39,823 nt of DNA from Sphingobacteriales bacterium 44-15 (GTDB taxonomy: Bacteria; Bacteroidota; Bacteroidia; Chitinophagales; Chitinophagaceae): positions 72,569 to 112,391 of the forward strand of contig MKWG01000031.1 of NCBI GenBank assembly GCA_001899685.1, given 5' to 3'. A model generated the notes under the pieces. It saw nothing but the letters and a program-made list of their open reading frames with translations. It did no database searches and was not told the DNA's origin. Positions 33,568 through 39,823 of the stretch are shown piece after piece. Each line of letters starts with the position of its first letter. Position 1 is the stretch's first letter. Both the position numbers and the translations under genes were made by a program.

Positions 33568-34599
33568 TCAAAACAACAGGTTTTTCGGCGGCAGGTTTTT
33601 CCCCAGGTGCTCATAAGCCTTATGTGTGGCTTCACGGCCTCTTGTAGTACGCATGATAAACCCCTCCTGTATCAGGAAAGGCTCGTATACTTCTTCAAGC
33701 GTACCCTGCTCTTCGCCAACCGCAGTGGCAATGGTGTTGATGCCAACAGGCCCGCCCTTGAATTTTTCGATGATGGTAGTGAGTATGCGGTTATCCATCT
33801 CGTCGAGCCCGTGCTCATCCACATTCAGCGCTTTAAGCGCGTGCAATGTAATGCCCTGGTCAATGATACCGTCATTCAGCACCTGCGCAAAATCCCTTAC
33901 CCTGCGCAGCAGCCCGTTGGCAATACGGGGAGTGCCACGGCTGCGGCCTGCTATTTCTGTGGCAGCTTCTTCCGCGATCTGCACATTTAAAATAGTGGCA
34001 GAGCGGAGAATGATCTTCTTCAATGTAGCTGCAGTATAGTATTCCAGCCTTGACTTGATGGCAAACCTCGAAAGCAAAGGCGCTGTAAGCAGACCGCTAC
34101 GGGTAGTGGCGCCTATCAGGGTAAAAGGGTTCAGGTTGATAGGAATGCTTCTCGCATTTGGCCCGGTATCAATGATGATATCAATCCTGTAATCTTCCAT
34201 TGCTGCATAGAGATATTCCTCTACTACAGTGCTCAGCCGGTGTATTTCGTCAATGAACAATACATCATTGGCCTGCAGCCCGGTCAGCAGTCCGGCAAGA
34301 TCTCCGGGCTTTTCAATGACAGGTCCTGAAGTTTCTTTGATCTGCACGCCCAGTTCATTGGCTACTATACGGCTTAGTGTGGTTTTACCAAGTCCCGGGG
34401 GACCGTGAAAGAGGATATGGTCAAGCGCTTCCCCCCTGATCTTTGCCGCTTTGATAAAAATTTTTATATTCTCGATCACCTTATCCTGGCCGCTGAATGC
34501 TGCGATTTCCTGCGGGCGGATATTATTTTCAAAGTCTTTTTCTGCAGCGCTCAAAGCAGCTTTGTCGGCTTGTAAATTGGGGTTTGGCATCGTGTTCAT
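33568..34599 (-). CDS. ruvB: Holliday junction branch migration ATPase RuvB
   Basis: A 343-residue AAA+ motor that drives Holliday junction branch migration with RuvA and hands junctions to RuvC. The family sequence is complete: [19 protein letters not shown], Walker [11 protein letters not shown], Walker B FIDEIHRL, sensor 1 with [13 protein letters not shown] and SRFAI, and a C-terminal winged helix ending [19 protein letters not shown] at 34599 or the one nine bases later at 34590 could start it. The preceding Fur-family gene ends nine bases upstream, so the two are co-transcribed. It is followed by repeats rather than a clear terminator. Confidence 0.97.
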   Translation of the reverse strand: MNTMPNPNLQADKAALSAAEKDFENNIRPQEIAAFSGQDKVIENIKIFIKAAKIRGEALDHILFHGPPGLGKTTLSRIVANELGVQIKETSGPVIEKPGDLAGLLTGLQANDVLFIDEIHRLSTVVEEYLYAAMEDYRIDIIIDTGPNARSIPINLNPFTLIGATTRSGLLTAPLLSRFAIKSRLEYYTAATLKKIILRSATILNVQIAEEAATEIAGRSRGTPRIANGLLRRVRDFAQVLNDGIIDQGITLHALKALNVDEHGLDEMDNRILTTIIEKFKGGPVGINTIATAVGEEQGTLEEVYEPFLIQEGFIMRTTRGREATHKAYEHLGKNLPPKNLLF

Positions 34600-34608
34600 T
34601 CAGATTTA

Positions 34609-35025
34609 TCAACTGCAGGCTCTGCAAATGCCGCTAACTACAACTTCCGTCTGCATGGTTTTATATCCTTTGGGCAATTTTATATCGGGAACATGCACTT
34701 CTTCAAGACAGGTGGTTATGCCGCAACTGGTACAGATAAAATGCACATGATCATCGTGGTGATGCCCTTCTTCGCAGTTATCCCTGCATAAAGCATATTT
34801 AATGGAATTGTCCGGCGTGGGAATGGTATGTATAATACCCTTTTCAAGAAAGGTCTGCAGTGTACGGTATACCGTTACCCTGTCAAATTTTTCCTGGGCT
34901 TTGACTTCTATATCATGATGTGCCAGGGCAGTATCCTGCTGCAGGAACAGCTCCAGTATTTTCCGCCTGCTCTCTGTTACGCTCAGTTGATTTTTCTTCA
35001 AAACTTCCGCAATGCTGTCTTCCAT
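34609..35025 (-). CDS. Fur-family metalloregulator (possibly Zur)
   Basis: A 138-residue DNA-binding repressor of the Fur/Zur/PerR family. The winged helix has VTESRRKILELFLQQ and the recognition region FDRVTVYRTLQTFLEKGI. The metal-binding part shows HHHDDHVHF and two cysteine pairs, CTSC (98-101) and CRAC (134-137), that would hold structural zinc. Whether it senses zinc, iron or peroxide cannot be decided from sequence alone. A palindrome of the kind expected for Zur lies 1 kb away before a MerC-type gene (36015-36029), which favours Zur (inference). It is nine bases before ruvB and about 107 bases after the SCO gene, with a hairpin between. Confidence 0.9.
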   Translation of the reverse strand: MEDSIAEVLKKNQLSVTESRRKILELFLQQDTALAHHDIEVKAQEKFDRVTVYRTLQTFLEKGIIHTIPTPDNSIKYALCRDNCEEGHHHDDHVHFICTSCGITTCLEEVHVPDIKLPKGYKTMQTEVVVSGICRACS

Positions 35026-35070
35026 AATGTGTGCGATTTATGTGTATGCTGTACTGTCTGTGAATGGATT

Positions 35071-35137
35071 AGGACGACAAACGTGAGACGATAAAGGTGA
35101 GAGATACTTTCTCACATCTCACGTTTCACCTCTCACG
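35071..35137. repeat. GTGAG/ACGA-type repeat with nested hairpins at the SCO stop (copy 3)
   Basis: ACGTGAGA (35081-35088) pairs with TCTCACGT (35117-35124), and inside them GTGAGA (35097-35102) pairs with TCTCAC (35110-35115). Read from the SCO gene the repeat begins at its TGA stop as GTGAGAGGTGAAACGTGAGA, like the AsmA-gene copy at 16727. It may end SCO transcripts, though no T-run follows. Confidence 0.55.
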
Positions 35138-35747
35138 AATTCTCCTCATTGAGAAGGTCCTGTATATCATCCCCCAGCTTAGCCAGTTCACTTTTCTTTA
35201 ATCCGTCATATATGCCCCGCACCCTTCCGTTCTTGTCCACCAGGGCAAAGAACTGGGTATGTAAAAACTGTTCTTTGATATCTATGGCATTATTCTGCGG
35301 GTCGTCCAGTATATAGCTTTCGCGGGCCGCCTTGTAAAGGTTTTCTTTGCTGCCGGTAAGGAACCACCAGTTTTTTACATCGGCGCCTAATGAATCGGCA
35401 TATACCTTAAGACGGGCTACGGTATCGTTTTCCGGATCCACGGTATGGGAAAGTATCAGGAAATTATCCTTATCCTTAAACTTTTCGTACACCACCTTCA
35501 TATTGGTATTCATCTTAGGGCAGATACCGGGACAGGTAGTGAAAAAAAATTCTGCTATATATACTTTCCCTTTAATGTCTTTTTCTGTTACCTGCTGCCC
35601 ATCCTGTCTTTGAAAAGAAAAAGGTCTCACATCATTCAATACAGGCAGCCTTGACTTTTTACTGTCAATGGTAGCATATAAAAATGCATAGAACCCCCCG
35701 AAAAGCACCACAAAAAAACCAATATAGATTAATGTCTTCCTGCTCAT
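35133..35747 (-). CDS. SCO1/SenC family copper chaperone
   Basis: A 204-residue membrane-anchored thioredoxin-fold protein. One N-terminal helix (YIGFFVVLFGGFYAFLYA) anchors it with the domain in the periplasm. The copper site is CPGICP (Cys72, Cys76) with the distal His163 in FLHTQFFALVDKNG; ILSHTVDPENDT is the family motif between. SCO proteins deliver copper to the CuA centre of cytochrome oxidase or act as thiol reductases. No oxidase gene is nearby. On its upstream side TAACTTTA is a near match to a -7 box. It may lead a loose unit with the Fur-family gene and ruvB. Confidence 0.93.
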   Translation of the reverse strand: MSRKTLIYIGFFVVLFGGFYAFLYATIDSKKSRLPVLNDVRPFSFQRQDGQQVTEKDIKGKVYIAEFFFTTCPGICPKMNTNMKVVYEKFKDKDNFLILSHTVDPENDTVARLKVYADSLGADVKNWWFLTGSKENLYKAARESYILDDPQNNAIDIKEQFLHTQFFALVDKNGRVRGIYDGLKKSELAKLGDDIQDLLNEENS

Positions 35748-35806
35748 ACAATCGCATTGAATATTGTAAAGTTACGAAATCATCAGCTCACTGATCGTAT
35801 TCCTGA

Positions 35807-35865
35807 CGATCCCAACCGAAGGAAGGGTGGACTCTCAGTGAAACGTGAAACGATAGACGTGAAAC
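35807..35865. repeat. Repeat debris: CGATCCCAACCGAAGG fragment and ACGATAGACG repeat (copy 4)
   Basis: CGATCCCAACCGAAGG (35807-35822) equals part of the 30-base arm at 33360-33389. It is followed by GTGAAACGTGAAACGATAGA (35838-35857), of the same type as 13411 and 16727. The rest of the gap to 36014 contains a small hairpin CCTC/GAGG near 35944 and no convincing gene. Confidence 0.5.
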
Positions 35866-36014
35866 CCGCAGACTTCCTTCGTGCAGCTTTGTGTCGTCGT
35901 GTCTTTGGGGTTCCCCGGAGACTGCTTCGCTGCTGTGCCATACCTCTTCATAATGAGGCGTCCTGCATGCGGCTCGCCGTGAGTTGCAGAAGGAAAAAGA
36001 TTTGATTCATAAAT

Positions 36015-36046
36015 TGCAACAAAGTTGCATAAATGTCGTATATTTG
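36015..36046 (+). promoter_or_regulatory. Zur-like operator overlapping the merC promoter
   Basis: TGCAAC-AAA-GTTGCA (36015-36029) is a perfect 6-3-6 palindrome. It lies just upstream of TATATTTG (36039-36046), an exact Bacteroidota -7 box; a TTG at 36014-36016, 22 bases before the -7 box, could be the -33 element. A repressor bound here would cover the promoter spacer. The ATG at 36077 is 30 bases downstream. Confidence 0.65.
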
Positions 36047-36076
36047 CCCTCTTTATTTATATACGCTATACTCCGG

Positions 36077-36466
36077 ATGTTTAAAATAAATTATGATGCG
36101 CTCGGTATCACAGCTTCCTTAGCCTGCGCTATTCATTGTGCAGTATTGCCTTTGCTGATGACGAGCCTGCCTGTATTTGGCATCAATATCATCGATAATT
36201 ATTTTTTTGAATATGGAATGATCTCCCTGGCTTTTGTCATTGGGATATTCGCATTGTATCATGGTTATAAGGAACATCATCACCGCCTGTTCCCCATCCT
36301 GCTTTTTTCCGGCGGCATTTCATTTTTGCTGCTCAAGGAATGGTTTCACCAGTATCATATCTGGCTGCTGATCCCTGCCGTGCTCCTGATAGTTCTTGCA
36401 CACTATCTCAATTACCGGCTCTGCCGCAAAGCCGCGCATTGCCATGCTGACGATTGTAAGCACTGA
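36077..36466 (+). CDS. MerC-domain membrane protein
   Basis: A 129-residue protein with four hydrophobic helices, beginning MFKINYDALGITASLACAIH. The metal-site motif CAIHC follows in the first helix (LACAIHCAVLPLL), as in MerC mercuric transporters. Further helices are FFEYGMISLAFVIGIFALYHG, FPILLFSGGISFLLL and WLLIPAVLLIVLAHYL. The C-terminus is rich in Cys and His (CRKAAHCHADDCKH), a possible metal-binding tail. In Bacteroidota, MerC-type proteins without other mer genes are common and probably handle another metal, perhaps zinc (inference). The ATG at 36077 is preferred over upstream starts because those would overlap the -7 box and operator at 36015-36046. No merA, merR or merP is present. 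Confidence 0.85.
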   Translation: MFKINYDALGITASLACAIHCAVLPLLMTSLPVFGINIIDNYFFEYGMISLAFVIGIFALYHGYKEHHHRLFPILLFSGGISFLLLKEWFHQYHIWLLIPAVLLIVLAHYLNYRLCRKAAHCHADDCKH

Positions 36467-36563
36467 AAGGTATGAGGTGTGAGCTATGAGCAGTGGGCTC
36501 AAAGCCCATCGCTTTCCTGTTATTCTTTTCTTTACCTTCATTCCCTCATCAAAATTTCTAACC

Positions 36564-37415
36564 ATGACAACCAGGAGATCATTTATTAAGCAAAGCAGCC
36601 TTTTTTCTGTAGCAGCTTTTGCGGATCCGTCGTTTTTATTAAAGTCAAAAGCAAAAATAGGGTTACAACTTTACACGCTCCGTAATGAGATGGCAAAAGA
36701 CCCTAAAACCGTGCTGAAACAGGTAGCAGCCCTGGGATATAAAGAAGTAGAATCGTTTGGATATAATGCGGGTAAATATTTCGGGATGACGCCGTCTGAA
36801 TTTGCTTCAGTATTAAAAGGTTACGGGCTTGCTCATCCCAGCGGTCACTATATGCTGACCGCCCTTTCCGGCGACTGGAACAAAGCTATTGAAGATGCGG
36901 TAACGGCAGGGCAGCAGTATATGGTGCTGGCATATCTTATCGATGAAGAAAGAAAGAATATAGACGATTACAAAAAGATAGCTGTGCAGATGAATGCTGC
37001 AGGAGAAGCATGTAAAAAAGCAGGGATACAGTTTGCATACCACAATCATAATTTTGAGTTTGCCGATATGAACGGTCAGCACGGGTATGATATTTTTCTC
37101 CGGGAAACTGATCACGACCTGGTAAAATTTGAGCTCGATCTTTACTGGATATCATTTGCCGGTAAAGACCCGGTTGAAATGTTTAAGCAACATCCCGGCA
37201 GGTTCCCGCTCTGGCATGTGAAAGACATGGATAATACGAGCCGGAAATTTTTTACGGAAGTAGGCAATGGCGTGATTGATTTCAAAAGCATATTTGCAGC
37301 TTCCAAAACTGCAGGGATGAAACATTTTTTTGTGGAACAGGACACCTGCCCCGGTCCGCCCATGGTAAGTATTGAGAAAAGTATTCGGTACCTCGAGAAA
37401 AACATTGTGAAATAA
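36564..37415 (+). CDS. Tat-exported xylose isomerase-like TIM barrel protein (sugar phosphate isomerase/epimerase family)
   Basis: A 283-residue protein with a twin-arginine signal, MTTRRSFIKQSSLFSVAAF, so it is folded before export. The AP endonuclease 2/xylose isomerase-like barrel starts at IGLQLYTLRNEM. Metal-ligand segments are visible: FAYHNHNFEF, KFELDLYW, LWHVKDMD and FFVEQDTCPG. Family members isomerise or epimerise sugars or act on oxidised sugars; 3-keto-sugar chemistry is known for some relatives, but the substrate here is not visible. An ATG upstream at 36486 would hide the Tat signal, so 36564 is used. A short hairpin TGGGCT-CAA-AGCCCA lies between it and merC. Confidence 0.9.
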   Translation: MTTRRSFIKQSSLFSVAAFADPSFLLKSKAKIGLQLYTLRNEMAKDPKTVLKQVAALGYKEVESFGYNAGKYFGMTPSEFASVLKGYGLAHPSGHYMLTALSGDWNKAIEDAVTAGQQYMVLAYLIDEERKNIDDYKKIAVQMNAAGEACKKAGIQFAYHNHNFEFADMNGQHGYDIFLRETDHDLVKFELDLYWISFAGKDPVEMFKQHPGRFPLWHVKDMDNTSRKFFTEVGNGVIDFKSIFAASKTAGMKHFFVEQDTCPGPPMVSIEKSIRYLEKNIVK

Positions 37416-37439
37416 AGCACAGGCACATACAGAAATAAG

Positions 37440-37489
37440 TAAGGAGCCGGCAGGCAGGTATGAATAATATCTGTCCTTACGGCTCCTTA
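37440..37489. terminator. Long hairpin between convergent genes
   Basis: TAAGGAGCC (37440-37448) pairs with GGCTCCTTA (37481-37489), and GGCAGGTAT pairs with ATATCTGTC inside, with an internal loop between. It lies between the convergent isomerase-like and RRM genes. A T-run is lacking on both strands, so terminator function is likely but not typical. Confidence 0.5.
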
Positions 37490-37522
37490 TAGTCGAAGCT
37501 TTTAAGCAACGAATGCTATTTC

Positions 37523-37822
37523 TTAATAGCGACCGCGACCGCTTTCAGCGAAAGAACGCCTGTTGTTGTTGCTGCGTTCTTCACGGGGCTTGGCCTCAGT
37601 AACGTTGATAGCTCTTCCTTCTACAACGCCTTTGTCTAATTCGGCGATAGCTTTCTTAGCTTCTTCGTCGTTAGGCATTTCAACAAAACCGAAGCCACGG
37701 CTGCGACCGCTGAATTTGTCGGTAATAATTCTTGCAGAAGATACTTCTCCGTACTCTTCAAAAAAAGCCTTTAAGTCTTCATCAATAACGTTGAAGCTTA
37801 AATTAGAAACATAAATGTTCAT
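37523..37822 (-). CDS. RRM-type RNA-binding protein
   Basis: A 99-residue protein with a single RNA recognition motif. RNP2 is MNIYVSNLSF at the start and RNP1 is GRSRGFGFVEM at about residues 39-49. The C-terminal tail is short and rich in Arg, Asn and Gly (SNNNRRSFAESGRGRY), like plant and cyanobacterial glycine-rich RRM proteins. Bacteroidota Rbp proteins of this kind bind RNA and affect many transcripts. A promoter about 140 bases upstream (37957-37964) implies a long untranslated leader, as in cold-shock genes. It is divergent from the DsbA-like gene. Confidence 0.93.
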   Translation of the reverse strand: MNIYVSNLSFNVIDEDLKAFFEEYGEVSSARIITDKFSGRSRGFGFVEMPNDEEAKKAIAELDKGVVEGRAINVTEAKPREERSNNNRRSFAESGRGRY

Positions 37823-37956
37823 TTACTAAAAAAATTAAATTAAAAAATGAAATCTGAGAAAACAGGGAGCAAAGAAGACTGAACTATTAGCAGAAGATGC
37901 GTAGCAGATTGAATCATTTCTTTTTCCGGGACTGTACAAACTCAAATTTTGATGCG

Positions 37957-37964
37957 CAAAGGTA
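37957..37964 (-). promoter_or_regulatory. -7 box TACCTTTG for the RRM gene
   Basis: On the minus strand TACCTTTG matches TAnnTTTG. A TTTG lies about 15 bases upstream, a little closer than usual. Transcription from here gives a leader of about 130 bases before the ATG at 37822. Confidence 0.5.
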
Positions 37965-38012
37965 TGATTTTATTTTAAACAAAATATTATTAGCCTTATT
38001 TTATTTGCCCTC

Positions 38013-38020
38013 TAACTTTG
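38013..38020 (+). promoter_or_regulatory. -7 box TAACTTTG for the DsbA-like gene
   Basis: TAACTTTG matches TAnnTTTG and lies 22 bases before the ATG at 38043. No good -33 TTTG is seen at the expected distance. AAGGACGGGA just before the ATG includes a possible ribosome site. Confidence 0.45.
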
Positions 38021-38042
38021 TACTTCTTTTATAAGGACGGGA

Positions 38043-38699
38043 ATGTATCCGCTGATAATATATTGTTATGATGCCTACTGCGACTGGTGCTATGGATTCA
38101 GCCCGATTATCACGAGGCTGGACCAGGAGTATCGCGATTTGCTCAATATTGAAGTATTGTCAGGAGGCATGATCCTGCCCGAACAGCCGAAACCTGTTGC
38201 TCTATTGGCCGGCTATCTGAAAACCTTGTCGGACCAGGTAAGCGCACAGACCGGAGCCTGGTATGGGACGGATTATCTCTGGCATCTCAGCCACCCGGCA
38301 GAAAGTGACTGGTACCCTTCTTCTGAAAAAGCCGCTATTGCGCTATGTGTGCTAAAGGATTATTATCCTTTGCTGTCGGTTCAGTTTGCCTGTGCATTGC
38401 TGTATGCCCTCCATTTTGAAGGACGCGACTTATGTGATGACGAAGCCTACCGGCATATAGCGGAACAATACGGGATACCTGCTGCTGATTTCTACCGCTC
38501 ACTTCACAGCGATACCTACAGGCAAATGGCTTTGGAGGAATTTGCGCTTTGCCGCAGGTTAGGCGCCACTGCATTTCCTAAATTATTTCTCCAGGTATCT
38601 GACAATAAGTTGTATACCCTGGCAGACGGTTATACCGACTATGTGACTATCAAAGCCAGGATTGAAGATATATTGAAAAAAGAAACCATATCCAATTGA
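38043..38699 (+). CDS. DsbA-family (FrnE-like) thioredoxin-fold protein
   Basis: A 218-residue protein without a signal peptide. The N-terminus MYPLIIYCYDAYCDWCYGF carries the redox motif CDWC at residues 13-16. A helical insertion follows (about 60-165), and the cis-proline loop is GATAFPKLFL. This layout matches the cytoplasmic DsbA/FrnE-like group rather than exported DsbA. It probably reduces or isomerises disulfides or acts as a glutathione S-transferase-kappa-like enzyme; the target is unknown. It is divergent from the RRM gene and ends about 108 bases before a lipoprotein gene. Confidence 0.88.
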   Translation: MYPLIIYCYDAYCDWCYGFSPIITRLDQEYRDLLNIEVLSGGMILPEQPKPVALLAGYLKTLSDQVSAQTGAWYGTDYLWHLSHPAESDWYPSSEKAAIALCVLKDYYPLLSVQFACALLYALHFEGRDLCDDEAYRHIAEQYGIPAADFYRSLHSDTYRQMALEEFALCRRLGATAFPKLFLQVSDNKLYTLADGYTDYVTIKARIEDILKKETISN

Positions 38700-38807
38700 A
38701 GCGGGCGCATTCCAATTTTTCGATATTTTCGGGATATAGCGACGCTCAGTGCAACGCTGCCGCCAGAATTTCTGTCAGGAAATTTACTTAACAGGAATAA
38801 AGATATT

Positions 38808-39626
38808 ATGAGAACGGTTTTATGGTTTGTGGCTTTTGGGATGTTGTTCGCAGCCTGCGAAAAAGATAAGGCTGCAGGGCAGGTTAAGGTTGCTCCCGGT
38901 ACTTTTTTATCTATGGTTAAGGCAGAGCGGGAAAATGGCGAGATGGTGCTTAATACCATTACGTACAATGCCGATGGTTCTGTTCAGGCGCGCATTAGCT
39001 ATAAAGATTATAATGCCGGGCTGATAAGCTCAAAGACAGCATATATATACCGGGACGGCAGGCTTGAGCATATAGATGAACAAACAGATTATGGGGCAGG
39101 AGTTTTTTCGGGTACACCTGTATACAGCAGGAGCGCATTGGTATATGGCCCGGAAGGGGAAGTGATCCAGAAGAATTATTTCCTGCGGAAAGATGAACAG
39201 TATGAGCTGAAATCTTTTACCACCTTCACATACAATACGCCGGGATTGCCCTCGATGGAAACGCGCTATGCTGCCGATGGGGCGCTTACAGGATACAGCA
39301 TATATGAATACGACGACAAAGGCAATGTAAAGTCAGCTTCTGTATATGCTATCAACGCAACGAGCCCTGAGCCGGCGCTGGCTTCCAAAACAGATTATAC
39401 TTATGACAACGGGCTCAATCCCTACAGGAATATTTATACTGCTGTTGAAAATATCCCTTTCTCTGTTAACAGGAATAATGTGATTTGGAGCAGCTTTACT
39501 GACTATAGCAACCCGATGGTACACCCGCAACCTGCAGTAATACGTGTTGATTATACTTATAATAAGAATGCGTTTCCCTCGTCTATGAATGAAAACGGTA
39601 ATCTTTTCTTTCTCGGGTATCAGTAA
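38808..39626 (+). CDS. Lipoprotein of unknown function with YD-like beta repeats
   Basis: A 272-residue lipoprotein. The signal is MRTVLWFVAFGMLFAACEK, with the lipobox LFAAC; acidic residues after the cysteine are compatible with surface export in Bacteroidota. The body has repeated strand pairs of the type ITYNADGSVQARISYKDYN, YRDGRLEHIDEQTDYG, FTYNTPGLPSMETRYAADG and YEYDDKGNVKSASVYA, like DUF4595/YD-repeat-type beta propeller or tube segments. No catalytic motif is visible. The gene stands alone and converges on the partial gene at the right edge. Homologues are often carbohydrate- or surface-associated, but no function can be assigned. Confidence 0.82.
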   Translation: MRTVLWFVAFGMLFAACEKDKAAGQVKVAPGTFLSMVKAERENGEMVLNTITYNADGSVQARISYKDYNAGLISSKTAYIYRDGRLEHIDEQTDYGAGVFSGTPVYSRSALVYGPEGEVIQKNYFLRKDEQYELKSFTTFTYNTPGLPSMETRYAADGALTGYSIYEYDDKGNVKSASVYAINATSPEPALASKTDYTYDNGLNPYRNIYTAVENIPFSVNRNNVIWSSFTDYSNPMVHPQPAVIRVDYTYNKNAFPSSMNENGNLFFLGYQ

Positions 39627-39687
39627 GTCAGGGACATTACAAATGTTATAGGCACATAAGGGCTTAAAACCTCCGGATGTGTATTTC

Positions 39688-39823
39688 CTATCTTTCTATT
39701 AATTTATTGGATTTGCCTTTGCGCCTGACCAGATCAAATGCATCAAACAATTCGCCCGCTGAAGTGTAAGCCCTGTATTCCAATTTATTATTATCTACCG
39801 TTATCACCTGGTAAAGCTGCGTA
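39688..39823 (-). CDS. C-terminal end of a gene cut by the right edge (possibly metallophosphoesterase)
   Basis: On the minus strand a frame is open from the edge to TAG at 39688-39690 and gives 44 residues: LYQVITVDNNKLEYRAYTSA, then GELFDAFDLVRRKGKSNKLI and a final ER. Codon use and the beta-strand pattern look real. It resembles the C-terminal tail of Bacteroidota purple-acid-phosphatase or calcineurin-like phosphoesterases that I recall, but too little is present for certainty. It converges with the lipoprotein gene; no terminator is clear in the 61 bases between them. Confidence 0.6.
   Translation of the reverse strand, partial: TQLYQVITVDNNKLEYRAYTSAGELFDAFDLVRRKGKSNKLIER

Noticed and set aside
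35757-36005. Plus-strand frame of 82 codons upstream of merC
   Set aside because: It crosses repeat fragments and is rich in Arg and Cys, a composition typical of non-coding sequence here.
36077-36466. Mercury resistance operon
   Set aside because: Only the MerC-type protein is present; merR, merT, merP and merA are absent and the promoter carries a Fur-family-like palindrome.

Overview
The window looks like the chromosome of a Bacteroidota species, most likely of the family Chitinophagaceae (inference from gene content, not from a marker phylogeny). Supporting signs are a SusC/SusD pair, a type IX secretion C-terminal sorting domain, planctomycete-type cytochromes next to DUF1501, the tiny ribosomal protein bTHX, an RRM-type RNA-binding protein, -7 boxes of the Bacteroidota form TAnnTTTG, and several families of short palindromic intergenic repeats. 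No rRNA, tRNA, CRISPR array, transposase or phage gene was seen. Both ends cut through genes.

Layout. (1) 1-5.9 kb: a + strand operon of a PSCyt1/DUF1549/DUF1553 protein (5' end outside the window), a Tat-exported DUF1501 protein and a membrane c-type cytochrome with leucine-rich and chitobiase-like C-terminal segments. (2) 6.0-10.9 kb: a perfect LacI-type operator, then susC and susD and a strong terminator. (3) 10.9-13.5 kb: a repeat-rich spacer, a secreted protein of unknown function and exonuclease III. (4) 13.5-21.1 kb: an AsmA-family protein, an SNF2 helicase divergent from pdxH, then bTHX and HU on the minus strand, each with its own hairpin terminator. (5) 21.2-25.3 kb: a minus-strand operon DUF2339-DUF3999-DUF4286 with overlapping genes. 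(6) 25.5-31.4 kb: an FNR-like palindrome, a T9SS cargo protein with two PA14-like repeats, an NmrA-type reductase with a lipoprotein cytochrome c, a frameshifted small gene and a UPF1-like helicase. (7) 31.4-37.4 kb: an unusual GH32 protein, a nest of inverted repeats, the minus-strand genes SCO, Fur-family regulator and ruvB, a MerC-domain membrane protein behind a Zur-like operator, and a Tat-exported sugar isomerase-like protein. (8) 37.4-39.8 kb: an RRM protein with a long leader, a DsbA-like protein, a lipoprotein and the 3' end of a further gene.

How it may work together. The first two blocks probably form one surface function: the SusCD pair imports a glycan or similar ligand, while the cytochrome/DUF1501 group could carry out redox or hydrolytic chemistry in the periplasm. 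The substrate cannot be read from the sequence. The Fur-family protein and the palindrome before merC suggest a small zinc-responsive circuit. Most remaining genes are housekeeping (ruvB, xth, pdxH, HU, bTHX).

The most useful non-routine observations are the PSCyt/DUF1501/SusCD locus, the Zur-like promoter of merC, the 2-base-deletion pseudogene at 29154-29373, the unannotated 35-residue bTHX gene, the GTGAGACGATAGACG-type repeats that abut stop codons, and the GH32 enzyme lacking the usual Glu of its Glu-Cys motif.
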